Positions 49,701 to 60,900 of a stretch of DNA of 64,000 bases are shown here, one piece after another. The stretch is from Mytilus edulis. Taxonomy: Eukaryota > Mollusca > Bivalvia > Mytilida > Mytilidae. The stretch's first letter is position 1; each line of letters begins with the position of its first letter. Location of the stretch: assembly GCF_963676685.1 (NCBI RefSeq), contig NC_092348.1:30355386-30419385 (forward strand), read 5' to 3'. The position numbers and the translations under genes were made by a program. Under the pieces are notes generated by a model, which had not been told where the DNA came from, searched no databases, and was given only the letters and a program-made list of their open reading frames with translations.

Positions 49701-50663
49701 CGAACTTACTTGCCCTACGGCAGTTTTTATTCTGTGTCTGTGAGTGAAGAACTGTGCCCGTTTTCTTCGCTTTGTGTTGTGTTTCCTGAATTGTGTTAAT
49801 ATTTACATAAGTGTTACTCTGTTTTTCATCTTTTTCAACCGCGTCTTTGCATAAACTAGTATGGTGTCATATTTTACATTTCCTGCAACTTTGGTGTGAT
49901 TTGCAATCATCTATATTGGGAGGTCAAAGACAGTTAAAACATAAACTATCCCGTTTAACAATAGAAATAATTGCTGTGTGATCAATTATCTTAGTGCAGT
50001 TAACGGGGACATGTGATTCGTTACAAAAGTACACATGGTTTTACGTTTATTTGTCTGTTGATTTATTTTGTACGTACCTTTGCATTGGTGTGAAATGCTG
50101 CTGTAGCGGTATACGTTTCCGTATGATCATGCAGAGGAATTGCCTTCCTCCATTATGTAGAGTTCGTGAGATAGTATTGTAGTAGTTCATTTAATGGCCA
50201 ACTATTTGATTCATGGTGTCTTGTTAGATTTATGCGTACGTCCCCCGGTAACTTTTTCAATATGACAGGGACCAATAATGGGCCATATGTATTCTCTGTC
50301 TGACCAACGGATTCTAAACCACGTATATATGTTTCAATTTTCTCGTAAAAAATAACGTCAGCTCTTATATGAAGGTATGTAAAATAATGCATTCATGTAC
50401 TTTTGTGTGATGTTGTGAACTTGTGGCATTTGTGTTTAGCGTTGATGTTTGTACTTAGATACATTTTGCTATTTAACGTATTTTTGTTTCTAAATTAAAT
50501 AAATTCTCATCAGAGTCAGCGATTTCTGTTTCGAAAGTTCATCGGAATCAACAAGTTCTGTTCCGCTCTCCCCATTTTCGTCTAATTTCTGGAATATTCT
50601 GAAAACGGCGCTTCTATGTCCTGCTAGTATCGATTTCAGCTTCAAATTCATCCTGGTCATTTG

Positions 50664-50815
50664 ACACCAATATCGTTAAGTGGATACATCGGGCAACTAT
50701 ATAGCTAACAATAACAAAAGCAAATAGAATGTATGTATATCTATTCGGACTCTAATGTCAACACGTCACACTTAGGTACTAGTAACATAACAATGATTAA
50801 CAGGAGCGAAAACTT
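50664..50815 (-). repeat. LTR-like repeat, right copy, truncated
   Basis: It is the direct repeat of 47263-47392. Its outer (right) end runs without a gap into an integrase fragment at 50822, so the 5' end of this LTR is lost. Confidence 0.6.
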
Positions 50816-50821
50816 GATCAA

Positions 50822-51830
50822 TTACTCCTTAACAAATTGTTTAAGTATCGGTACCCAATACGATTGTAGTACGTAAGTAAGCGTAGCACTGAGTCCAAAA
50901 TGAAGTGAACGCTCGTGTGCGTCTGTCACTATCAGTTTGGTAAGTAAATGATTCGCAGGTAATAAATACGGAAATTTGGTATTCTCTGAAATCGTTGCGG
51001 TGTGAATCCTTCCATTGCATCTCACAAAACCACTGTCATCTATGAAGAGTCCTACTTGTCTAATGCTAGGATATTTCCTTGTGTTTTATCTCAGATGTTT
51101 GGTTTATCGGTATATTGGTAGTTGGATATGAACCACTGAACGTAAGCAGTTACTCGAATCACTTTCCTGAAAGTTCCATATTTCGAATTGTCTATAACGT
51201 TACTGATACCATAGTGATCAGTATGAACTTCATTGTTTAGAAATTCCTCGTCTTCGTTTTCTTCTGTAATTGTCAATACCTTTATAACTAACTCGGTCTT
51301 TTTTTAATGACACTATCGATGTATTGATCGACGTCAATTCCTCGTGTTAAGAGATCGGTTGGGTTGCATTCTTTCGGGCAATATCTCCATTAATGTTGAT
51401 TTTGTAGATTTTGTTATTTCTCGCACTCGATTCACAATAAATCGTTTAAACGGTTTCGATGATTTTAACCAGTGCAATAATATACAACTATCCGACCAAA
51501 AAACCACGTTTTTACATTCAAAGGTCGATTTTACATGAAAAGCTAGTCTAGTTCCAATAACGGCGGCCATAAGTTCTAGTTGCGGTTATGTTAGGTTTTT
51601 CACTTGCTCTAATCTGCTTTTTGCAATCACTAACGTAGTTTCGGTTCCGTTGTTCAGATATGCAGTCGCAAAATACGTGTAGTTCAAGGTATTCCGAAGA
51701 TTAGATGAAGCAAAGGAGAATACAAATTTCGATGAAGTAGAAGACATTGCAACACTCGGAAAACTTGTGAAAAAACAAACATTTTTTAGGACTTGAATGA
51801 ACAAATTCTAAAGTTAACGGAATGTTACGA
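50822..51830 (-). mobile_element. BEL/Pao fragment: RNase H and integrase zinc-binding region
   Basis: RNase H-like sequence runs from about 51760 to 51334 (ATAYLNNGTETTLVIAKSR, a stop, then LELMAAVIGTRLAFHVKS and VVFWSDSCILLHWLKS). The integrase N-terminal region follows at 51025-50822 (KFPYLLPANHLLTKLIVTDA, then LQSYWVPILKQ). The integrase core should come next but is absent; LTR-like sequence follows. This segment corresponds to the part missing from the neighbouring element. Confidence 0.7.
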
Positions 51831-52129
51831 TGTGGTAAATTAGATTATTTGATTCAGATGAATTTTCGGTTAATATGGTAACGAAGATTCAACACGTACG
51901 TAAGTTCATACAAAATGTCCAAAACCCTGCAGTCCCGTCATATTGAATCAAATACTTAAGTACTAGAACGCACACTTTAAATCCAGAAACTATACCGTTT
52001 GTTTCAACGCACAACATAGCCAACCCACACAACACACAGTCGTTTGAAAACCAGTTTGCTCAAGCTAGTCTCACAATCAACACGCAACAAAGTACATTTT
52101 CTGCAGCTATTAATCAGAGTCACGGCCTA

Positions 52130-54330
52130 CAAAACTTACGCTTCCAACTTTCAAAGGCACCATTTTAGAATGGCAAACCTTCTGGGACTCATATGAGTCG
52201 GCCTCACATCTGAACCTGTCACTTACAAATATATAAAAGTGTAACTGCTTGAAAGCTCATGAGCTAGAACACGAAGCACTAGGTTTAGAAATTCCTTCGC
52301 CTATAAATCAGTTTACAAGCTTACGAAGTTTTTACGATCAAATTGAAGGTAGTCAGGGTCTAGAAACTTTGGGTCAGACACATGAAACATACGGCACGCT
52401 ACTTGTTCCCATTATTGTGAACAAATTACCCGTGGAAGTCAGAAAATATCTCGCGCGAGAACATAGAATAAAAACCTTGGTATTACGGGACCTCCGTAAA
52501 AGCATATAAGATGAGATCGTTATACTGGTCACAGGACAATAGAGTCGACACCCGAAATTGATGAAATCTAAATCTTACAAGAATATGGAGACTAGACCTA
52601 GCGTTTTCTGTCACGAAATACACGCACCAACTCGTTGCAGTAAAATAGCCGACACAGAATCCCGTATGAACAGCTTAGTTATTCTTTAACTGCCTTGTTA
52701 TATACAGACTAAACGACTGTAAATCTAAACACACATGTACACATTGTAATGAGAAACACCATACAAACTAATGTAATGCACTTCCAAGAAACAATATAAT
52801 TTTATTAAAACAAGGGAATGAGGTTAGCCATAGAAACAAGGGTAGTAACTCAGCGCATACTAATTTTCGCGCAAAAGGAAATCAGAGCGGCAACCCGTTA
52901 ATCCCACTATCTTCGAATTCGACCAACGTTCAACTCGTGAATGACATTCGTAATACGGAACATGATGCTACTATTTTGTATTCTCAATCGACAGAATTGC
53001 AATCAATGTAATTTTGTAAACTGCCGTAGCACAAGTAGGCTCAAATCAGTACTTTATCGATACGAATATTCTTTTTGACGAAGGAGCGCAAACATCTTTT
53101 TTAACGCAGAACTTAACTTAATTTACAGATAGCGGGAACAGAAATAATATATTTATCGGCATTTGGAGTTGCAGAGAAAAACGCGAGACACATAGAAAAG
53201 TCAACAATCTATCTGAAAACCGTTGCAAGACACGTCTTTTCAATCAAAGTACAGATGATCGGCATGTTGATCGGCATGCCTCTACAGAATTACATACGTA
53301 ACATTGATACACAGAACGGTTATTTGCGTGGTTTAAAGTTAGCGCACACGGTGAAAAAGCATGATTCATTCGAGATATCGTTGCTGGTAGGCGCATATCA
53401 CTACGGGGACATTGTTAACGATTATATAGTACGTGGAAACGATCCGACCGCCGTGAAATCCAAGATCGGATATATGCTTTCGGTACTTACATACGGTACG
53501 AAAACAAACACGTCGAAGACTAGTATGTTTAATGTTCTAATATCACACAAAGTTGAACAATCTAGAGAGATTTTGGAATTTAGATTCAATAGGAATAAAA
53601 AGCAGGGAGGTAGACGAAGACGACAATGAATATATTAAAGTCTATCAGGACAGATCAATTGAGTTCTGAGAAACTAAATATTTCGCTAGGTTACCTTAGA
53701 AACATGATGAATTGCCTATAAATTAAGCAGTCACGAACAGAACGACTGAAAACGTCCTTCAAAGACTTACTAATAACTCAGATATGTTAAAGAAGTACGG
53801 AAACATTATACAAGAACAGGAACGAAGAGGATTCAAAGAGAAGGTAGATGAAACAGCTGAACTTAAGAAAAGTATCACTACATTCCTAATCATCATGTAC
53901 AGAAGGAATCCAGCACTATGCCTATCAGAATTGTTTACGACTGCAGTTGTCGACAGTCGCATAATTCGCCAAGTTTAAATGACTGCCTTTTGGATACACC
54001 GCCGAAGCTAAACGACCTGAAAAAAATTCTGATGAGATTTACAGACAATTCTGTCGCCATAACAACGGATATTTAAACCAGCCTTTTTACATGAAGGATT
54101 ACAAAAAAGGGTGATCGAGACGATACACGTTTCTGGTGGCTAAGTAACCCATCCGACCCAACAAGTTATTTACAGACTTAGAAGTTCAAATCCGTTCTGT
54201 TCGGAGCGACTTGTTCGCCGTTTATACCAAACGCCACGATATTTAACATTTACAACGTAATAACACTACAACAGCTACATTGATGGAAAGAGATTTGTAT
54301 GTGGACAACATTCTGTTTAGTTTACAGAAC
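52130..54330 (+). mobile_element. Second decayed BEL/Pao element, opposite orientation
   Basis: Plus-strand remnants in order are: gag (52138-52505; LPTFKGTILEWQTFWDSYES in an adjacent frame, then QGLETLGQTHETYG); protease (53065-53480; LFDEGAQTSFL, later LLVGAYHYGDIV); and the start of reverse transcriptase (53780-54330; LKKYGNIIQEQERRGF, PIRIVYDCS, SLNDCLLDTPPKL, then YVDNILF at about 54298). Frames shift repeatedly. No RNase H, integrase or LTR was found after 54330. The catalytic D-(S/T)-G of the protease reads D-E-G here. Confidence 0.75.
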
Positions 54331-54639
54331 GAGGTTGTGCTGACTATAAGGAAGGGAGAACAATGATGGAGGAAACTGGATTCTATCTACGATCCTGGAC
54401 GTCAAACAGTGTGGATATACGTAAGTCTAGCTAGGACAGAAAAAGTACTATATGCGGACAAAACACAAAAGTACTTGGTATGTTATGGAATAGCTGATTC
54501 GATGATCTGATGTACCAGAAATTAATACGGCAGCTTTGTGAAAAATTGTGCAAATCCTGCTACAAGAATAAAATTTGGCATAGACCTTCCTCAGCTATTA
54601 CTCTTTTATTTCAGATAAGGAGGCATTTGAAAAAAAATG

Positions 54640-57600
54640 TCTCACTTCCGGTAAAAATCCAAAATGGCCGACATCATACTTAAATCATCCAAATATCAGA
54701 GGCTAGTGTGTGAAAAGCGGTTTTTATCATGCTGCTATACTAATATTTGGTACAAACCTTTGTTATGTACTACTTTTGGATATATTATATAGATGAGATG
54801 TCTTTAAAACCCTACTTTCGGTAAAATCCAACATGGCGGACATTGTACTAAAATAAGCTTATTTTTTAGGGAGGTGATTGAAACGTGTTTTGACGTATTG
54901 CTACTATCATTAAATTGTTCAGGAACCTTTCTTTGATGCTGCTAATGGATATAATAAATAAGAGATATGTCTTTAAAATCATTACTTCCGGTTATATTCA
55001 AACTGGCGGACATAAAATATCATTATTTTATTTTGATATTCAATTTTATTTCAAAATGAAAAGAAACTGTTTTTTTTTTTTGTGCTGGTCAGTAAACATT
55101 TGGATTTGGCTTTAAGTTATCCTCTAAACCACTTATTCTATTCTATAGATAATGATTAAATACAAAATTAACACTTCCGGTAAATAAAACCAATTTTGCG
55201 TAAATTTTAAAGATGAGTCGTCAGTCCATATCTTCGATGTAGAGTTTTGGATAGATTGATGAAAATAAAATAAAATCACTTTAGTACTAAAACATCTTTA
55301 AAATTACGGATTAATGGCCGCAAATATTCACAATCGGAGAGCTGATTTTCCTCATTTAAAAAGACAGCGGTATTGTTTCTTACATCAATAATGTACAAGC
55401 TCCTGATAAGGTGAAGAGGCCTCACAAAGAGTTGTCCAAAAGGGTTCCAATGGTTCATATTTTTCCTTTCGCCATACATAAGCGTCTGGAATAGTAAGCA
55501 TAGAAACCAATCCCAAGCTTGTTACTCATCCACACCCGCTATGGTATATTGCACGTTTTACATGCTGAAAAAAACTGGACCGAGTCGTTTAAATAGCCTC
55601 ATAAGCGTCTGGACTAGTTAGCATAGGAAAAAAATAAGCTTGTTACTCATCCAAACCCGCCATGGTATATTGCACGTTTTACATGCTGAAAAACACTAGA
55701 CCGAGTCGTTCAAATAGCATCAATAAGTCTTTCCACTTCCAAAAAAATGTTTTCTTGCTTCATAAACCCCATCTGATAAGTTTGTTCGATCTTACTACAA
55801 AACCACGTATCATTTTATCAATGACATTATCAAATCCATATCTGGTGATGTTGGCTGATCAATCATCATTCTAAATCATAAAGTCACATCTTCAAACGCC
55901 ATCCATGTCAACAAGTAAAAGTGCATTTGAAAGGTCATGGATAGATTATATCTAAAGCTTTTCCCACTTCCAAATGCAAGCAAAAGTTCGTCTGCCCCTT
56001 TGTCACGGAATAACGAAACAGCAATGACAGCAGCATCAGAATCGACTGTTAAAGTCATGACTCAGTCTGTGTATCACTGCATCAGACACATGTATATTGA
56101 TTCTATAGTATAAGCCTCTTCATTTTAACATGGGGCTAAACTTGAAACACCATCATGTGGTGAATAACACAGAACACCCTGAGCATTTGTTGCTACAACT
56201 TACTCTCCCTCAAAATCTATTGAGCAAGCTCCTGAGAATAAAAACTAAAAAGTTCTTTCTTAATGTCGTCATCTCTCAGAAAACTTTACCAATTTTGAGA
56301 TTTGTTTTGACTCTGGATTCGTCTATGTATTCCCTTACCCCTCAATGTAGCTCTTTTTTCTTGTGGCAGCCTTCTAACTACCGGTATTTTCTATGTACGC
56401 ATTCATCCACTGTTGTTTACAGTTTCAAGTTGTTTCACAACGAGTATGCTGATAGGGCATTATGCCCTTACCTTAAAAAAAACATGAAACTATTATGATG
56501 AAGTCTTAAATGCATATGACAGTTGTAGCAACACATGTTCAGGATATTCTATCTTTACCACCACGCGATGCACTTCAAGTTAAACACAATATTCATATTA
56601 AAAGGCTGACACTAGAATCATGGTGCATGTGTCTGATGCAGTGAAACACGAACTTAAACAAGTCATTATTCGAACAGTCGTTTCTGATGATGCTGTCATT
56701 ACTGTTTCGCTATTCCGTGAGATATGGGTAGACAAACTATGGATTGTGTTTAGGAGGAGGAAAAGCTTTGGATAAATATATATCAATGACCTTCCAAATG
56801 CACTAGCGATGAGTGATCACACACAAATATTGTGATCCATATATTTTCCGGTTGTGATACGGTTCTCTGTTTTCTTGAAAAGGGAAAAAAAAAAGACTGC
56901 TTGGGAGACATTGCATTTGCAGATGTGACTTTCACATAAAGAATAATAATTGATCCGCCTCGGTGTTTACTGTAAGATAGCACAAACTTATCATATGGGG
57001 TTAGCATGGTTAACAAAGCAAGAAATATATATTTACGCAAAAGGGTAGGTTAATTGAGGCTATCAACTTAGTCTAGTCTTTTCCAGCATGCAAAACGTAC
57101 AATATACTAAGACACGTGTCAAGGGGACGAGCCTGAAATTGGCTCTTATGCTACCAAGTCCAGGCGCTAATGGATGACGACGGAACAAAGAGGATCACTT
57201 TAAAAAAAAAAACTCTTTCTGAGGCCTCATCATGTTGTCAGAAGCTTGCACATTGTGGATGTAAGAAAGGTGCCGCGGTTGTTGTTAATGTGGAAAATCA
57301 AGTCTCCCGTGCCCTGCGTCGTGTGCATGTGGTGGTAACTGGGAATACACATATTTTTTTGGCCAAATAGTAGTAGTTTTTAAAATGTTTTAGTACTTAA
57401 GTGATTTTCTTTGTTTAAATCAATCTATCCAAAACTCTACATCGAAGATATACATTGAGTACTCATCTTTGACCTTTACGCCATATTGTTTTTTTTTACC
57501 GGAAGTGTTAACTTTGTATTCAAATATCAACTACAGAATATGATTAGTGGTTTAGAGGATAAATGAAAGCATATGGTTAATGACCACCACAAAAAAAACC

Positions 57601-57920
57601 CCACTTTCTTCACATTTTGAAAAGAAGTTGAATATCAAAATAAAAAAATGATATATTTATGTACGCCATTTTGAATATTACCGGAAAAAAGGGTTTTTAA
57701 GACATATGTCTTATACATTGTATCCCTTAAAAGCATCAAAGAAAGGTTCCTGCACAATTTAATAATAGTAACAATATGTTAAATCCCATTTCAATCACCC
57801 TCCCTAAAAAATAAGCTTATTTACGTCAATGTCCACCATATTGGATTCTACCGGAAGTAGGGTTTTTAAAGACATCTAATCTATATAATATATCCAAAAG
57901 TAGTACATAAAAAAGGTTTG
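54640..57920. mobile_element. 3.3-kb imperfect palindrome: transposon remnant with long inverted arms
   Basis: Four pairs of segments are inverted about one axis near 56.35 kb: 54700-55280 with 57420-57915; 55530-55720 with 57065-57110; 55920-56110 with 56608-56801; and TATGGAT/ATCCATA-type sequence near the core. The outer arms contain subrepeats about 170 bp apart with ACTTCCGGTAAAATCCAA and ATGGCGGACAT. Coding traces include a DSDAAVIAVSLFRDKG frame (56058-55876 minus), its mirror VVSDDAVITVSLFRE near 56670, and KTLSEASSCCQKLAHCGCKK at 57208-57267. That last pattern (LPEAS..C..LI.C.CKKGC) I recall from a multi-copy protein family of cnidarian and molluscan genomes whose function I do not know. 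Nothing is intact. Confidence 0.7.
55478..55721. repeat. ~123-bp tandem duplication inside the palindrome
   Basis: Both copies contain ATAAGCGTCTGGA, AAGCTTGTTACTCATCCA, GGTATATTGCACGTTTTACA and GACCGAGTCGTT. Confidence 0.8.
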
Positions 57921-57926
57921 TATCTT

Positions 57927-60900
57927 TTAGTTTTGCCAGTCGGCAATAGTTCAATTCGACTTAGTGATATACCAGGGTAAACCCCTTTCTCTTTGATGAC
58001 TGACTCGTACGGTTCTAGGGCATAAGTGCAATATGCCATTTTAGAGTCAATGCCCACCTCTACCTATGGTGTAATGGCCTACGTGGAGATCCGTTGTAAA
58101 CCAGGATACCATATCCCCCTTTTAACCCTATGCTGACAAACTCGCACGGGTCTAGGGTATAAGTGCTATATACCATTTTAGAGGCAACAAGTACCTCTAC
58201 CTCCGGTGTCATTGCCCACGTAGAGAATCTCTTAGTTTGTCCAGCCGGCAATAGTTCATTTCGAATTTGTGATATACCAGGGTACCCACCTTACCCTTTC
58301 CTGACTAACTCGTACGGGTCTAGCGGATAAGTGATATAGACCATTTTAGAGGAAATACCCACCTCTACGTATGGTATAATGGCCAATGTGGAGAATCTCT
58401 TAGTTTGTCCAGCCGGCAATAGTTCATTTCGAATTTGTGATATACCAGGGTATCCACCTTACCCTTTCCTGACTAACTCATACGGGTCTAGGGGATAAGT
58501 AATATAGCCCATTTTAGATGCAATACCTACCTCTACCTCTGGTATAATGGCCGATGTGGACAATCTCTTAGTTTGGCCAGCCGGCAATAGTTCAGTTCGA
58601 CTTCGTTGTAAACCAGGATACCATATCCCCCTTTTAACCCTCTGCTGACAAAATCGTACTGGTCTAGGGTATAAGTGCTATGGGTCATTTTAAAGGCAAT
58701 AAGTACCTCTTCCTCTGGTATGATTGCCCACGTGGAGAATCTCTTAGTTTGGCCAGCCGGCAATAGTTCATTTTCGAATTTGTGATATACCAGGGTACCC
58801 AACTTACCCTTTCCTGACTAACTCGTACAGGTCTAGGGCATAAGTGCTGTGGACCATTTTAAAGGCAATACCAACCTCTACCTCTGGTATAATGGTCGAT
58901 GTGGAGAATCTCTTAGTTTGGTCAGCCGGCAATAGTTCAGTTCGAATTCGTTGTATCTTGGATTCCATATCCCCCTTTGAACCCTCTTCTGACAAACTCG
59001 TACGGGTCTAGGGTATAAGTGCTATGGGCCATTTTAAAGGCAATAAGTACCTCTTCCTCTGGTATCATTGCCCACGTGAAGAATCTCTTCGTTTGGCCAG
59101 CCGGCAATAGTTCATTTTCGAATTTGTGATATACCAGGGTACCCCCCCCCCCCTTATCCTTTTCTGACTAACTCGTACGGGTCTAGGGCATAAGTGCTAT
59201 GGGCCATTTTAGAGGCAATACTAACCTCTACCTCTGGTATAATGGTCGATGTGGAGAATCTCTTAGTTTGGCCAGCCGGCAATAGTTCAGTTTGAATTCG
59301 TTGTATCTTGGATTCCATATCCCCCCTTTGAACCCTCTACTGACAAACTCGTACGGGTCTAGGGTATAAGTGCTATGGGCCATTTTAGAGGCAATACCAA
59401 CCTCTACCTCTGGTATAATGGTCGATGTGGAGAATCTCTTAGTTTGGCCAGCCGGCAATAGTTCAGTTCGAATTCGTTGTATCTTGGATTCCATATCCCC
59501 CCTTTGAACCCTCTACTGACAAACTCGTACGGGTCTAGGGTATAAGTGCTATGGGCCATTTTAGAGGCAATACCAACCTCTACCTCTGGTATAATGGTCG
59601 ATGTGGAGAATCTCTTAGTTTGGCCAGCCGGCAATAGTTCAGTTCGAATTCGATGTATCTTGGATTCCATATCCCCCCTTTGAACCCTCTACTGACAAAC
59701 TCGTACGGGTCTAGGGTATAAGTGCTATGGGCCATTTTAAAGGCAATAAGTACCTCTTCCTCTGGTATTATTGCCCACGTGGAGAATCTCTTCGTTTGGC
59801 CAGCCGGCAATAGTTCATTTTCGAATTTGTGATATACCAGGGTACCCCCCCCCTTATCCTTTTCTGACTAACTCGTACGGGTCTAGGGCATAAGTGCTAT
59901 GGGCCATTTTAGAGGCAATACCAACCTCTACCTCTGGTATAATGGTCGATGTGGAGAATCTCTTAGTTTGGCCAGCCGGCAATAGTTCAGTTTGAATTCG
60001 TTGTATCTTGGATTCCATATCCCCCCTTTGAACCCTCTACTGACAAACTCGTACGGGTCTAGGGTATAAGTGCTATGGGCCATTTTAGAGGCAATACCAA
60101 CCTCTACCTCTGGTATAATGGTCGATGTGGAGAATCTCTTAGTTTGGCCAGCCGGCAATAGTTCAGTTCGAATTCGTTGTATCTTGGATTCCATATCCCC
60201 CCTTTGAACCCTCTACTGACAAACTCGTACGGGTCTAGGGTATAAGTGCTATGGGCAATTTTAAAGGCAATAAGTACCTCTTCCTCTGGTATCATTGCCC
60301 ACGTGGAGAATCTCTTCGTTTGGCCAGCCGGCAATAGTTCATTTTCGAATTTGTGATATACCAGGGTACCCCCCCCCCCTTATCCTTTTCTGACTAACTC
60401 GTACGGGTCTAGGGCATAAGTGCTATGGGCCATTTTAGAGGCAATACCAACCTCTACCTCTGGTATAATGGTCGATGTGGAGAATCTCTTAGTTTGGCCA
60501 GCCGGCAATAGTTCAGTTTGAATTCGTTGTATCTTGGATTCCATATCCCCCCTTTGAACCCTCTACTGACAAACTCGTACGGGTCTAGGGTATAAGTGCT
60601 ATGGGCCATTTTAGAGGCAATACCAACCTCTACCTCTGGTATAATGGTCGATGTGGAGAATCTCTTAGTTTGGCCAGCCGGCAATAGTTCAGTTCGAATT
60701 CGTTGTATCTTGGATTCCATATCCCCCCTTTGAACCCTCTACTGACAAACTCGTACGGGTCTAGGGTATAAGTGCTATGGGCCATTTTAAAGGCAATAAG
60801 TACCTCTTCCTCTGGTATCATTGCCCACGTGGAGAATCTCTTCGTTTGGCCAGCCGGCAATAGTTCATTTTCGAATTTGTGATATACCAGGGTACCCCCC

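Larger units (their letters stand above)
47263..50815 (-). mobile_element. Decayed BEL/Pao LTR retrotransposon, internally deleted
   Basis: Minus-strand remnants, in element order, are: gag N-terminus (50660-50520) and DUF1759-like gag (50350-50200; GLESVGQTENTYGPLLVPVI); retropepsin-like region (about 49700-49422); reverse transcriptase (48830-48370; RLNDC, then PDDPNSQLT, then FYVDN); end of the integrase core (48260-48215; FGGWWER); a block with a RPLTYVSSDQ pattern (48180-48050); and the C-terminal region typical of Pao (47990-47720; KRWKQEYINSLRE). RNase H and the first part of integrase are missing between 48370 and 48260. Frameshifts and stops occur throughout. LTR-like repeats bound it, and TTGGTGTC just inside the right one resembles a primer-binding site. 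Confidence 0.75.

Noticed and set aside
49422..54330. Intact retrotransposon
   Set aside because: Stops, frameshifts and missing domains in both copies, and neither has two complete LTRs.
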